Shown: positions 1 through 13,765 of the stretch, one piece after another
Position numbering within the stretch: the first letter of the stretch is position 1
How the letters are laid out: every line of letters starts with the position of its first letter
Notes under the pieces: generated by a model
What the model saw: only the letters and a program-made list of their open reading frames with translations
Databases searched by the model: none
Told to the model about the DNA's origin: nothing
Translations under genes and position numbers: made by a program
DNA from: Margaritispora aquatica
Taxonomy: Eukaryota > Ascomycota > Leotiomycetes > Helotiales > Discinellaceae
Length of the DNA: 64,000 bases
Reading direction: 5' to 3'
Assembly: GCA_007644065.1 (NCBI GenBank)
Contig: VJWN01000026.1
Location: 434,001 to 498,000 of the forward strand

Positions 1-3000
1 GTTTTGAAACCACAAATTCGTACTCGGACGGCTTTCAGAATTGAACTAAAGAAGCCAAAATCGCTTGAAAGCTTTCCCAAACTGGAGGGACCGGCCGAGC
101 TGTACCGTCATCGATCAGTTTTGAGACGGTTGAGAATGGAGACCCGGAGGCCGAAGGAACGGAAGAATGTTTCCCCAGCATGTTCCATGCATCATACTAA
201 TCTTGGGAGCATTCTCTCCAAAATGCCCCTGCCAGTAGTTCAAATATCCCAGAGATAAGTGCATGGTTTTTATACCCCCAACCATGCATATGCGAAGCTT
301 GTCTTCCTGAGAATTGGAATGACCTCAAAGTTTAAATCATTCCCCAGAAGTCCAGAGCTCATCCACAGGACGAAGTATATATTTCGGACGGACTATAAGA
401 CTGTAGAATTTCCGAGCAAAGGAATTTGCCAAATTGATAAAACGTGAGTAATTAAACTGCTGTGCTTATTTGTAACTGCCGAGCATAGCACCAGGACGAA
501 CTACCATGGTCGAAAGAGAAGGTGTGTATCGCATCAACATAATTCCGATCAAAATTCTGCTGCAACCTAAAATCAATCTTAAGCTTCGACTTAGTGTGAA
601 GACCTGAACACCCTGAAGCATGTTGACGTTACCAGGAACGGATGGTTTTCCTTTATCAAGATGGCTCTGATCATGAAATCCAAGCAAGGAGGCTCTAAAG
701 GGTCACATTAGGTAATTTGCATGAATCAAGCTAGGAAGTCTGGTTTGTCCTTGCACCTTGAAGGTGTCTTTCACTTTTGCCGAGGCAAATGGCTTGCCTT
801 GGATCCCGAAAGTGGATTTGAGCAATTGTTAAACTGTGTGTGCATGGAACATGAATAAACTCACAAATATGCATGTTCTGCTCGCCTCGGAGATCCTTTC
901 AACATTTCCATCATGGCAATGAGAAGAGGCTTATGAGGCGGTTATATCGGCCGCTGAAAGACAGTATCTAATCCAATTGTAGCTAAATAGGCCCGGCAAT
1001 TCTCGGCACCCCAACGTGCAGGATTATATTTGGTGAAGATTTTCTTCTGGAATACTCCAAGAAGCAAGGCGTTCGACGGTGCCATCTTCTAGAAACTCAA
1101 TCAAAGAACACAGCCATAATCGGACTAAAAAAGTACAGCTGGTAGTGATACAACGTAGCATTCATGGCTGACCTGTCTGCGCGTAATACATGCCTAATTC
1201 AGAGGGGCATGAAAATATCAGTCGTTATTAGATAATTCTCGACAAAGCTCGAGAGAGCATCGGTAGTAGCCGAGCTTGCAAGCGGGACATGCTTTGCATG
1301 CAACTCGAGGCAAATATCACATCCACTTTCCAGCTTCATTTGATGCAGCCTCGGGATTTGAGAATAGACAAGAGGCTAAATCATAAACCCCGACATGGGA
1401 GAACGATGTGTTTGGACGTCATTGATCTTCACATCCCCTTTTTTTCACCACAGAGATGAAGCCTCTTGATCTTGACAACCCTTCCATGCCTATCAGGATG
1501 CTGCAATCTAGTTCATGCAGGATCTCTTCGAGGGATTGATAGTTCTGTGACAGTGTTCTTTGAGATTTTCGAACCTTCCGCTCCATGCAGCAATTTAGAG
1601 CAAACACACAAGATAGATATCCACAAGAACTGATTAGTTGCATTGAGCCCTCCGAACAGTTCTCGAGCATGCAGCCCAACCAACCTCGTCATGAATGGAG
1701 AAACTCATGTTCCTAGTCATTAAACAATCAAATTTGGAGCAGAAAGCGTATTTTGGCTGAATAAGCGTCTCGGCATTTTATCACCAAGAGGAAGGAGGTT
1801 GGAAAGTGTGGATTATCGGAGCATCCTCACAACATAGGGACTCTCAACCAAACGATTTTATCTCGAAGATCTGGTGATACGCAGGGTCTGAGCTTGCGGT
1901 GAAACGGTCCGGAGAGAATCCAAATGAAGGACTTCGGCCGTCTTGGAATTGTTCCCGTTGGCAGATCGAGCAGATCATTCCGGCATGAGACTTTTTGCTC
2001 CCTTGTGGTTCAGTTCATCGGTGTGTATCCTGATAATGCTCTACACCTGCTGTGCTGCTCTGATGCTAGTATGGGACGATGTTTAATCACTCAATCCAGA
2101 TGCTGAAATTATCAGGAGGCTGGGTTAGGCCAAGACAGCAAGATCCTTCTACAGTCGCCTAGACACAACTATGTCCCTGCTCCTTGGCAAATGTCCTTGG
2201 ACACTTTATTCGTTCGAATGCAAAGGTCGTGGATCAGTCTAGTGAAATGTCCAGGTGAGAAATCGTCGCTGGCCAAGATCACAGCGCGCGGGTCGTAGGA
2301 TTAATGGCAGAAGCGGTGAATCAGAATCTTCGAGCAAGAGGTAAGCATCAATTCAGCCAGCCATGTGTGAATGTATCTCTGTATAATTGTGGTGAGTAAA
2401 CGCCGGTGATGTGAAGGTGACCCTGGTGCTTCAGCCTGCTTATGCACTTTGTCATCCAAGATGTTTTAGTTTGGGGCTAAGCGAATGTTCATCCCATGCA
2501 TGTCGTCCGTCCTCCCCACTTCCATGGTCACAAATTCACGACTCATACGAAGTAAACATTCGGTCAGCATTCTCCTTCTGACAATTATTCCGTCCTGTAT
2601 TCAAAGAATTTTAACCACATCGACCACACCATATGCCAAGCTTTCCTTAGCTGCATATTATCTGCAGCTCCACAGCGTCCTTGTGTCTCTGATGAGAACG
2701 ACTTCTATTTATAGTCTTCTTCTTCTGACCTATACAGATCTCAGAATCGACGATAACTCTTTACTTGAACAAGACGTCGCTAGACACTGGAACGGCGAGT
2801 CCGTTGAGTTTAGCTGTCTCTCGTCCCCCATTCCCAAAATTGGCGGGAGAGTTACACCTACACACAGTACCACATCGAAGCTACCCATTGACGCCCGAGT
2901 GTGACATGAGGAAATCGTCGTGACCTTGACATGGTTAATGATAACACACCTTCAGCATGCTCGCCTCCGGCGGTATGCGTTGCATAGCATTGGTACACAT

Positions 3001-6000
3001 GGCCGAAGCGGTGGTGCCAGAATCAGACGGGTGCAGACATCCATTAATCGAGACACATCAAAATATCGTTGTGGCTGCGAGAAGGTCAGAACCTTCAATT
3101 GCAGTTCCACGTGTTGTGATGGCTTTTATCATCAAACTGTTTCTCCAATGCCCATCATGTGCCAAGACAGCATCAACGGCCAATGTTTGCTGTCTTACCC
3201 TCATCAATCTAAGATTCTTTAAATAGAATTATCATCACATTTACCGCAACCACTCTCACCGTCACCCACCACCTTCCTCGTTCTATGCATGGCATATGCA
3301 CCGTGATTGTACTGTAGCCTCCCATTAATTCCTTCAACTCCCCACCATACCGACCCCTCAATGGGCGGTAGTTATTCTACTACTCCATCACTTTCTTATG
3401 CCAATGTCAACTCTTCACTTCTAAGGCGAGCTTTTAGCCGCAACTAAAGGAGGAGAACATGGAGACGAGAAAGTAATCAAGGCAAGTCTTCGGTTCATCT
3501 TTCCACCGTGATCCCTCATTCGCAGAAATATCCACATGCATGAATTTTGTACTTGGCGTGCGTACATTTTCCTCGATTGATGGGACCTGTAATCATTGGG
3601 TACGTGCCGTCATCCGAGGCCTTACCAACAATATAGTAATCGCATTTGAGACAAACAGCATAATCAACATGTTTCATCTTACCACCACCTAATTCCGAAT
3701 TTTAGTCACCAACTCCTTGTTTAGATTATCAGTTTGGACCAATTCAAATAAGCGAATATATGAGGCTGTGTAGTCTCAAAACCTCAGTAACTCGAAACAT
3801 GACCCTCGTGGGATTTGCCGAAAGGAGGCTTTGTAAAATTGAAGGGGTAAAGAAAGGCTTGCTTGCTTGCATGAAGGCAGCGACTGGTATTTGCGGGGTA
3901 AGATGATCGAGTTAGTTTCCTATCGTATGAGCAGCTGTCTGTGTTTCGACGTTTCTGCAGGGGAGGAGGCTCTCACATTCCCAACTTTGGTAAATATTTT
4001 TCTCCTCTCGTAAGGTGGGTATGTAGGTTGCAAGATAGCTGGGAAGGGAGGAAGGCCTCTAAATCCATTTAAGAGAATACAGGCTAGGTGTTTAACATGA
4101 CCCTAGCAAGTACTTGCAGAGTCCCTGTTTTTAGTTGCCTATTTGATGGGGAATTGAGCTCCATTTGGATAATGGAACGATGATCTCTGATTGGCAGAAA
4201 TTTATATATTGCTTGGGAAGCATTCAAGAGGCTGGCTGGTTGGGCTAGATCACTTAGTCAGATCGATCAGTTGTCTCGTTGTGCTTAGGTACACGGAGGT
4301 ACCGTACTCATAATGCTATCGAATCATGTACATAATCAAATCCAGCTCCAACCACTTCGACCATACCACCATACCCAACCATGACTAACCAACCTTTCAA
4401 TGCAACATCACGCCAAAAATACCTCCACATCCCTCCACAACCGCAATACGATGTCATAGGTAAGCTGGCGGAGAGACATATGGCCTGAGGAGTGTCCTCA
4501 GGACCAACCTCACCTAGATACGCGAGCAAACGAACCCCTCTTGGCCCAAAAATAGAAAGGAGAGCGACTCGCTCGCCTACCTCCGTACCATACCACACGA
4601 CCACCCGTCTCACAACATGAACAAGAAAGTAGCCAGATATATAGCGCTCCTACTCAAACTGACACGCAGTATCTCAGGTACCAGCTCATACCATGCCAAA
4701 GGAGGCTGAGTCCGAAGACCTCGCGTAAGCCAACGAAATCCGAAATTCGAGGTTGATGGATGGGAAGGGAGTACGAGCATAGAGATGACAATGAGGATGA
4801 GGATGTGAATGAGGCGGGATGAGACAGTGGTTGGTATCCAGTGATCTTGCATGATTGTGATGAAGGGAGTATTGACTGAAGCGGGGATGGGCAAAGTGTG
4901 GAGTTGAAATGTATTTTTCAATGACTTGACTTTTGGTTAAATTTGACACTAGTATGCTTCTGAGGTACTATTTCTTTCTTACTGTAAGAGATTTGTCACA
5001 AACATCAGATTTTACCTTTTTGATTCTAGTCAAGTTAGGAGTAGAGGATACCATTGATGCCACAGATTGAACATAGAAGTCCTCATCTTCCTTACCCTCA
5101 AACCAATATATGACAACCCTAATCTGACATTCATAGATCTATTATGATTGTTCTATTTCAGCACAAACCAATATAATGACTCGTAAGGCATGATGGACAG
5201 GTGTCGAGACTTTGTTCAAGGTTGGCTTGAGGTGGATCAACAACAATAACAACAGCACTTGGCTAGCAAACAACCGGATCTTGCAACCCCCTCCCCCCTC
5301 CCCCGCCAGAGAAGGGGTTTATTTTTGCAAGAGGCGGCCGATTGTTCCCTGTGATCTTGTTGATATGATGCTTTTTGTGGGTTGAAGAGATTTTTTTGGC
5401 GATCATTGGCGATATGGTTTTGTGAGGCTGTACATGCAAGTAGCAAATTTCTTCCCTTGTTTCACTTCATTGGTGCCCCTATGGTCAATGATCATACCAT
5501 AGTAGATCATTATGTTTTTCTCTCTCTGTTTTCTGCATGAGATGAAATGACTGGACTTATTCATCTCTCTCGTTGTGTTGCCTCCCTCCTTGCCGTTTAT
5601 AATCAACATGCCATCCGCGATCATGCAATCCAGATCGATCCAAGCCCTAACTACCCTACTAGCGCCTTCCACAATCGCTCCAAGCACCAGTAGACAGGAT
5701 GCTCAGAATACTGAAGCAATAATTCAAGTGTAGGAACCGAGGAAAAGTCCAACCCACGACTACCTACATTTGAAGACATACAGACTTGCACTTCAATCCC
5801 ATTCACATACTATTATCCATACCTGTAAGTACGTGCTGTGGTAATATCAGGTCAATTCGTATTAGCATCGGTTAAAGCGAGCTGTTCATAAACATTGCTT
5901 TCGGGGTCAATTCCCATTCATCAATACTTAGATGCTCGAAGCCGAAAAAGACGCACCTAAATGAGACACGCTTTTCTGGACGGTGTAGGTTTCAATGCAT

Positions 6001-6743
6001 AGGATTAGCCTCGTATGTCACCCAATTGCCTTTTCAATCGGAGGGAAGCAAGTACTTAGGGGATAGGAGATTGTTCTAGTTCAAGTACAGATCTGGAGTG
6101 GAATAAGCGGGAACTGGTGCGAGGATATACCTTTAGATGACATCGAGACTTGACTTGTGACATAGACATTGCAAATCAGAAGTCCAAGTCGAACTGCACG
6201 AGGCAGTTGTATCTACAGACAAAGTAGAAGTAGAAGCCAACACTATCATCACGCCGCTCATTTGCTACTACCTATCTAAGTTTGTCTACCTAATGAAGCA
6301 AAATGCTCTTTGATATCATGTAAAGCATTGCCGCAATCCTCCCATCTAGCCATTAAATGCACTGCCACCCAATTACAGGAGACAGGCCTTGACTTCTATT
6401 CCACCTACCCACCCACCCATTCATTCATTCATTCAGCGTCATCCCAAAAGCAATATTCGCCAATCCAAGATTGTTGCATTGGCACCCTTGCAAAAACCTC
6501 AGTAAGAGCTAACGATATCTGTTTCCCGGTACTGATATGCCTCTGTTCATCATAAAAGCTTCGCGCGTGCATCGCAGGCCCTGACTTATCTGTGCCGGGT
6601 GAGCTAGAACCCCAATGCTCCTATTTGTGTCACCTGCACTGAAGCATATTGTGCTGTCACACAAAGAACACCAGAGTCGCTTGCAGTTAATTTTCATTGC
6701 GCCACGCCATTGCTTTATCTGTTCCTTCGTTGGTCGTCCATAT
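1..6743. other. Gene-poor stretch, no convincing CDS
   Basis: About 6.7 kb with no reading frame that I can tie to a protein family. All frames are short, most lack an ATG with sensible context, and none chain through credible introns. There are pyrimidine-rich tracts near 5283-5303 and simple repeats near 6405-6434. The right end, from about 6.0 kb, lies downstream of the transportin gene and will include its 3' UTR. I could not recognise a transposon, but a heavily mutated one cannot be excluded by eye. Confidence 0.5.
6405..6434. repeat. Short CCCA/ATTC microsatellite
   Basis: A few CCCA-like units run directly into four ATTC units at 6419-6434. It is a simple-sequence tract in non-coding DNA downstream of the transportin gene. 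Confidence 0.7.
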
Positions 6744-9688
6744 TTACAAGGTGTAAACTAATCGTAGGTTATTCAGGTCGGCTGCCGAAAGGGTGTTCGA
6801 AAGGTAGGCGCCAAAATCAGGGATGAGGGACCTGTATATCTCAAGAGTCTATGATAATTAGCGGCGTGACATCTGAAAAGAAGAAATAACTCACATGCTG
6901 GAATATCTGCTGTAGATCTGCAGTCAATGGCGTCTTGTGCGATTCTTCTAGTTGATATCTTGCAATGGCAGTGAAGAGCATACCAAGATCTTTCTCCATG
7001 GCTTGAGGATGCCTATGAATGACGAGGCAGAAGCCCTTGAAAGCAGTGGCTTTCTCAAGCGTGTGATCGACAGTTGAGATACACTTCAGAAATGGTTCTG
7101 AGAATCTAGCCAAATGGGGCGACATAAGTTCTGAATTCTCGAGACCAAGTCGACCAAGTGCTATGGCTGCATTTTCGAGAACTGACTTGGGCACCTCAGG
7201 ATTTCCAAGAATTTCGAGGTAACGCTGAAGCAGCTGCGACACATACGGACTCATCGACTTTCCATATTGAATTGATATCTCGCCAATTGACCAGCAAGCG
7301 TTGTTCACAACTCTGAAACCTGTCTCGATTTGCTCGTCCAGAATAGCGTCCAAATCCAATTGTGTGATAAGGACCGGTAGCAGAGTGGGCAAGAAGGGTT
7401 CTAATTGTGGAAACACGTATTTTGCACAATCTCCGAGAAGTGCGTAACTTGATTGGCGCACATCATTCTCAGGATCCTCCATACAGAACTGGAGGAGCTC
7501 AAATAGGCGTGGTTGTGAAGCGGATACGAGCTCGGCAGAAGCCTTTTGCTCCAGTGCCTGGATGATGGCGCTTAAAAGATCCAAGCTTGTTACGAGGAAG
7601 TCCTTGTCCGGGGAATCTAATATTGGATTTTTGACAGAAGCAAGATACTCTTCCAGGTTTTGGTGAATGATCTTGATGCATCTGGAAAATACAGGCTGCG
7701 CAAATGGCGCGAACGAATCAGCTAGAGCTGTTGTCACATAAGACAGACATTCGAGCAAAGGGAAAAGCTCCCGTGATTGATCGGAAACTTTGTTCCAACG
7801 CTGAATCAGTGCTGGCATGAGCAGTTCGATCAGCTGTGGTTGAGCAAGTCCATGACCAACATGCTCTGCCAAAGTTTGGACACAATCGTAAAGAATAAAC
7901 ATATTCCTATCTTTGTACTTGTCAAAACACCTGACGAATTGCCGAATGATAGGTTCGCAATAAGGTGTGATACTGGTGCCAGCCTTTTCTTCGAGATGGG
8001 CAAACGCGGAGGCTCCTGCTTCTTGAACTTTCTTGTTATTGTCAAGCATTTTAACCAAGATGCCTTCCATCATGGGTTCAAAAAATTGTGCGCGCAAAGC
8101 AGGCGTGTTGAGATTTGCACCCCAGGATGAGTATCGTCCCAATGTCCAGCATGTAATCTGCCTGACTAGAGGTTCGGGGTCGCTCAGTAGAGAAATCAGG
8201 TACGGGACTAGATCTGGAAGATGAGGCGTAACTACTTCCATACAGCCTTCAGCAACTGCGCCAAGTGCAAGGACGGCAGCTTCACGATATTGCCATTCTT
8301 CGTGCTTCAGATTCGTCATCAAATAGGGCAAAATGGTTTCAAACACTGGGCCCTTAAAATCGCCCGCAAAAACATCCAAAGCTGCTGCCGAACACTTTCT
8401 CAAATTCCATCGGTCTTCTGGATTGGCATCGTCGTCTTCATCGTCATCGGACTCTTCGATTTCCCCTTCGTCCAGATCATCCAAGGTGTCCATGTCACCC
8501 AACTTTTGGTAGGCACCACTTTCTGCGACACTGTCATCTACCACATCGCCATTTGGTAACGTCCTAATATTTTTGCTCTTGGCGAATTTCGGCTTGATAT
8601 CTTCAGCTCGATCTTCTTCTTCGGCATCGTTTCCCCCACCTTCTAGCATAGCGATGTCCTCCTCGCTGTAAACCATACTTTCCAAAAGAACAGGAATGAT
8701 CTTGTTCAGATATGGGCCAAGAGATTTCCATAATTGATCGTGCTCACCCACAGTCAACCAGAACTCGGCTGCATCGCAAGCTAGGTCTTCATCTTCAATC
8801 TTTCGTTGTTGCGCGATCATATAGTCAACCAAACCTTCGATGTGAGGGAGAATCTTGTCTGGGCGAATTTCCACAATTTGGACAAAGGCTCTGCATACTT
8901 GTCGTCGAACCTCTGAAATAGGATCATTTGCAAGCTGGAAAAGCCGATTAAGAAGATCGTCCAAGGAAACAAGAAGAGCTTGAGGCTTTTGCGGAATAAA
9001 TGTATTAATGGTCGCAAGTGCTAAGGACCGGATCTTGGGTATCGGATTTGTAGTGAAGATAATAAGGTTGGGAATAATAAATGCTAGAGGCCGTTGTCCT
9101 TGATAGTCTTTATCAAGCATCTTCTTGTTGTCCTCGCAAACCTTAGCCAGTGCAGCCATTGCTCCCTCCTGAGCTTCTGGGGTAGCAGTCCCAGATTCGT
9201 TTCCGATCGATGCCATCAAATCTGGCAGTAACTGGGGCCATCCCATGATTCCACCTTTGGTAACAATCTCCGTGATCACGTTCCCAGCATAGCCTCGGAT
9301 CAGAGGACTTTTGTCCTGCAAGGCGATCGGGACTGAGGACCTCACGAGCGCCAAGCTTGCTGCAGGTATCGTCTTGTAGCCATCCCGAATGTTGTTCTTA
9401 AGCATTATAGCACTTGCTGATCGGACAGCATGGTATTCTTCTGGAGTAAAGCTCAATCCTGGCGGGACCTGAGCACTCGAAAACAGATAGGTAAGATAGT
9501 TATTGATATCGGGTGAGGATTTCGCTTGTTTGAGTAACTATAAAAGTTTAGCAAACTTGTCTAGATAGCACACATAAAATTCTTACAATCTCAGCCTGCT
9601 TTTGCGCATTCTTGTTGTGGCCACTGAGCGAGTCCTTCAAACATCTTGAAAGTTGCCCCAGTGGCTCTTGCTGTGGCTGCCAGGCCAT
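6744..9688 (-). CDS. kap104: Transportin / karyopherin beta-2 (Kap104-like), 949 aa
   Basis: Nuclear import receptor that carries PY-NLS cargo such as mRNA-binding proteins through the nuclear pore and releases it on RanGTP binding. Three exons: 9587-9688 (ATG at 9688, 34 codons), 6895-9537 and 6744-6848, with introns of 49 and 46 bp. The phases close exactly. The protein is a run of HEAT repeats. Diagnostic features are the N-terminal NNYL segment, the long acidic H8-type loop at about residues 335-409 (rich in D/E, followed by WNLRKCSAAALDV), the NACWSIGEISIQYGKSM segment, and a C-terminus ending near LSAADLNNLR. Length and block order match transportin rather than importin-beta1 or Kap123. 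Almost certainly single-copy and essential. The gene stands alone on the minus strand. Confidence 0.95.
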
Positions 9689-11286
9689 GATTGTCATTTG
9701 AACACCTATGATATCAATCAATGGCAGTATTTGGTCTTCGAGTTGCAGAACTTTAAATTTGGTAGATAGACATTGGTGTCTAATGGCGCAAATACTGTTA
9801 GCATTCGGTTTCGCAGTTTGCACAGCCAAAGACCTTTGGGTGTACCTAGTGGTCAGAACTAGCGGAGAGAGTGCTTACAGTCGCAGATCGTGGTTGAGGA
9901 GAGCGGTAGAAAGATATGATGCTAGAAGAGTAATTTGGGTGAATTACTACGTGGAAGGTGGGTTGAGGTTGATTGAGACCGTGGGGTTGTTTGTCGTCGG
10001 GCGCTTGGAATGACGAAAAAGACAGGTTTTGTACTGTTGAGATTTCTTGCACCTGCGTGCTAATATCCACGAGAACTCGTCTCAGGTTTCTAGATGATCT
10101 CAAGAAGATCGGTGGACAACACAGTACCGCAAAATTTTGGCGGGGAAGAAGGGAAAGGTCAAGTGCGAGTGTGGGTGCAGATTTTCCCCACTGGGTTTTG
10201 CTCAGGGCAAACCGAGCCTTTATTAGGTTGGAGCACCCAACAATGCAAATATCGCGGTCACAGGAGCGAGCAACAATTTATTTACAGCACTTAAGCTTCC
10301 TTAGTATTTCTCTATCCTCGCAATGTTGATCAAATGAATGGAGGGGTCAAAGTTGAGTGCCGCAACCTCGCCAAAAAACACGTCCAGAGATCCCTGACTT
10401 GAACATCACCAAAACTTGTGTCCACGTAACTTCTTCAGCATTGTTCACTTCCATTACACTTTGCAATACATGTCTGCCTAGTAGACCTCATAGTCATTTG
10501 GAATCGTACAAGAGAGGCTTCCTGAATTTTTGATCATAATGCAGGGGGTTATCCCATACTCAACAGAAGTTTTCCTACCTCAGTGATACAAGTTTCCATG
10601 CATCCAGCCACATCATCGCAGGGCCGAATTCTCAGTCGTTCTTTTCCAACAATATATGTACAACTCGAATTCTTGCTTGGGTAGAAAGTGGATCTGCAGT
10701 TCTCAAATTTGAGACCACATGATGCAGAGAAGTCACTCGACGAGCAACCTGCTTATCATCTTCTAGACAATTTGCCAGAAGTCGGCGTGACCCCTTACCT
10801 CTCCCCTGATGCAACGTGCCAGATTGCAGCTTAGTACCACCCGCTGCCAAAATAACAGCTTTGAAGCCGGTGTTGTGTTACAACCAAGAAATGTGTCTAG
10901 CGAATCCTCGAGAACGCGTCCTTGGTGATACGAGAAATACCAAGTTTGGCAACACAGCAAGTGGGACGATCTGATATGAACGCAACTATTGGCAATTTTT
11001 ATTTGAGGCTCTTGTGTAGCCGTATTCGACATCACGGTCGTGTAACCCCAATTCTCGGTAGCCGGCTCTTTCAAGCCCTAAGCAGAAGCAATTATATCGT
11101 GCTTCTTAGTGCCGATGTTGGATGGAAAGAGAGGCCATTGCTAGCTTCTGCTTCGTAGCCTCATTGTGGTGCTGACCCCTGTTACGCATTCAGGGCGAGC
11201 CAGTGTCCCTTAAACATTTCCTTGTTCAAAGAATTGTCCTTTAAGTTCTGCTATTCCCGGCCGTCTGCCAGAATGATTGCTTTGTT
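9689..11286. other. Intergenic region
   Basis: 1.6 kb between the transportin start and the 3' end of the chaperone gene. It should contain the transportin promoter next to 9688 and the chaperone 3' UTR next to 11287. Short frames at 9708-10329 and 10632-11158 show no recognisable domain or splice chain, so I treat them as non-coding. Confidence 0.5.
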
Positions 11287-11786
11287 TCAAATCAGTCCAG
11301 AGACTACTTGGACAATCTTCCTGAATCCTTCCATCTCCTCCTCGACTGTTCCACCCATTCCCGAACTTGCAAAGCTTATGGAATTCCCAACATAAACAGG
11401 CTTCCCGGACTTTCGAGCAAGTAGCTTAGCAAGTCTGGTGGCAAAGTCGACAGATGACTCATATGTGTAAAGAGGAGTTGAGATGGTTTGTCCAAGGTTG
11501 ACACGCTATATAACATGTTAGCAATCTATGTAAAGATATTTACATGACTTGGTCATCTGGAGTAGGATATGGCACAACATACATCAGGTAAGGCATAGAC
11601 AAATGATCCCAATGTTGCTGGTGTCAAAGTATCGCCGTTAGAAGCTGTCGTCAGGAAGAGGAGGATCGATATTGCTCGTATAGTGAGATGGATATGGATA
11701 CTCGTATCAGGTGATTTCGGGAGAGGAAATGAGAGCTGTATGGGCGTCGAAAGTGATTCCGTCGCAGTTTCGATTTTAGAGGCCAT
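11287..11786 (-). CDS. Proteasome assembly chaperone 4-like protein (PAC4/Poc4 family), 140 aa
   Basis: Small protein likely to help assemble the 20S proteasome alpha ring, as PAC4/Poc4 does with its PAC3 partner. Two exons: 11583-11786 (68 codons) and 11287-11505 (72 codons plus stop), separated by a 76-bp intron with donor GTATGT and acceptor TATAG. The N-terminal half alternates strands (IHIHLTIRAISILLFLTTAS). The second half has the family's short conserved segment STPLYTYESSVDFATRLAKL followed by KSGKPVYVGNS. Family assignment rests on this pattern and the length. It lies 174 bp downstream of, and co-directional with, the MetX-like hydrolase gene. Confidence 0.75.
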
Positions 11787-11960
11787 TTCGAATTCTTGTC
11801 TGGGGTCGACGTTGTTGTGGTTGAGATACCTATCACGAAAGAAGCAATCCGGTGCCTTACTGGACCTGCTCCCGCTAGGGGTTACACAACGTCACATGAT
11901 AAATTGTATCCCCATACCTTATGTACCTTATTTCATGGCAATACACACTTCTTTCGTCTG

Positions 11961-13229
11961 TTACATCAAAATTTCTACAAGTCTCTCATCAAGCCAAGCA
12001 ACATCTTCTTTGCTATCACCTGGTCCACCTGCCCAATGTCCCCAAATGGAAGGGAATGCAACCATCTTCCCCACGCCGTCTTTCATGTGTTCCACTTCAA
12101 TCTCAGAATCCTCGGGGCTGAGGAAAGATTAGTCTTCAGCACGACATCAATGGCACTTATATTGGCAATAAACTTACGGAAAATACAAATCAGTCTTTCC
12201 AGGAAGTACTAGTGTTTTCGCCTTGATAGCTTGCATAGCTGCGTGCTGTTGGTTGAGAAGACCAAATTAGCTTTCCTCTCCTATTGGGAGGACAAAACTT
12301 ACGAAATCGCCATTATATGGCTCTTGCTTGGAGCAGTCTCCAGACTGCCAGGTATAGAGCATAACTAGTAAGTTCTCGGGATCTAAGATTGGCAGGTTAT
12401 TATTCAAGAGGCGTTTCTAATTGTGTAGGTATCTCTTACCCTTGGACAATGCCCAGGCCTCCCAAAAGTTCTTCATAAAATCTTCTAGATCTTTGAAGCC
12501 CAACACACTCTCGTACAGCTTGGCTCTATAAAATGCTTGCGAAAAGCCCCAGCCAGCATAGACCCTCCCGAAAGCTTTCAAGCCGACCTCCTTCTCTTCG
12601 CTGGTCCAAGTACGAAACTGGTCTCCTTGTGGTAAAATGCCATCTTCGCAAGAACCGCCAGAGGAATGCTTCTTTGCCGCAAGCAATGCAGACTTGATAC
12701 CTTCGAGAAAGACTTGATTATGAAGAGAAGTCTTTGCAGCACCACAAAATGGCACGGCAACATCCATGAAATCGGGGTATGATGTAATCCATTGATAAGT
12801 CTGACCGGCACCCATACTCCATCCCAAAACAGCTCGAGCATGCTTGACGCCTAGATATTCTGTCACAAGCGTATACTGAGCTCTCACATTATCGAAAAAA
12901 GTAACTTTGGGAAAAGGCCTGATGTTTGAGTTTGAAGGACTCGTAGACTGGCCATTTCCAAAGAGAGCTGTAATGATAATAAAGTACTTCTTTGGGTTGA
13001 GAGTATGCTCTTCTCCTATCAACCATTCATTGTCCGCGATCGCTGCATTTTGTTAGACGAGGCCTTTCAGAGGTGCGGTAGTGATCTTACATCCTGAGTA
13101 CCACGTTGGATAGATAATTGCAGGAAATTTTGGATCTCCAAAGGTCTTATAGGCAATCTCAGCATCAGGAATCGATTGTCCGGATTGGAGCTTCCAGTTG
13201 CCAAGTTTCAATGTCTGCACACCAGACAT
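11961..13229 (-). CDS. MetX/homoserine O-acetyltransferase-like alpha/beta hydrolase, 348 aa
   Basis: Alpha/beta-hydrolase-fold protein of the homoserine acetyltransferase family. In fungi many such paralogues are not the methionine-pathway enzyme and act on unknown acyl substrates. Five exons: 13091-13229, 12440-13042, 12303-12382, 12178-12245 and 11961-12117. They sum to 349 codons with all phases consistent. The catalytic triad is visible: the nucleophile elbow GWSMG, an Asp in LPGKTDLYFP, and a His in SIWGHWAG. The conserved N-terminal NAKxAYxTxG-like element appears as DAEIAYKTFGD. Translation could instead start at an in-frame ATG at 13283, adding 18 residues. I chose 13229 because family homology begins just after it. 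It is divergent from the flavin-reductase gene. Confidence 0.85.
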
Positions 13230-13765
13230 TGTGAAGGACGAGGATGCTTTGTCTTGTATACTCAAGGAATCTAACTTCTCCATCAGAGCTGAGAAGTATT
13301 CGACGAGCGCTTCGATATAGATCACACAAAGGCAAAAACTCGTGTAGAACTGAAACAAACGGCTGTTTAGACTGAGAATTAGGTATACACGAGAACGTGA
13401 ATGATCATCTACAAAGACATGAGGGAGGCATGATATATAGGTATTTATAAGACATCTACCTAACTAAGTCACAGCCCCGTTTATACTTTCCTAGCTAGGA
13501 CAATGTTTGACAAATTCTCATCCCACAACTCTTACCAATATATCCAAACTTCGGCCTCCCCCATCTACAGATTTGATAGACCCCTCTTCGCTCCCGGTCG
13601 CTTATCGATAAGTGACTGCGGGGTCAATAAGCGATGGAATCTTGAGCCGAGCAAACTTAGCGATGACGCTGAGTACAAGGCGGAAAGAAGCCGCTGTGAA
13701 GTGCCGGAAGTTCAAAACGATTGTGTTATATCTGGATTTCACTTGATGGTTAATTCGATCAATCA
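13230..13765. promoter_or_regulatory. Divergent intergenic promoter region
   Basis: 536 bp between the starts of the hydrolase (minus) and the flavin-reductase-domain gene (plus). Both promoters must lie here. I see no clear operator-like repeat. The left 54 bp may be coding if the upstream ATG at 13283 is used. Confidence 0.45.

Noticed and set aside
1419..1679. 86-codon minus-strand frame with a protein-like Cys/Ser/Leu-rich composition
   Set aside because: No family recognised, no credible exon joins it, and neighbouring frames are broken. It could be an eroded gene but cannot be supported.
2485..3226. Plus-strand frames of 139 and 100 codons
   Set aside because: Low-complexity Ser/Thr/Leu content, no domain and no consistent splice chain.
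7777..8559. Plus-strand frames opposite the transportin gene
   Set aside because: They are antisense shadows of a well-supported conserved CDS.
10632..11158. Overlapping frames of about 70-100 codons on both strands
   Set aside because: No recognisable motif. They lie in an intergenic region with no splice support.
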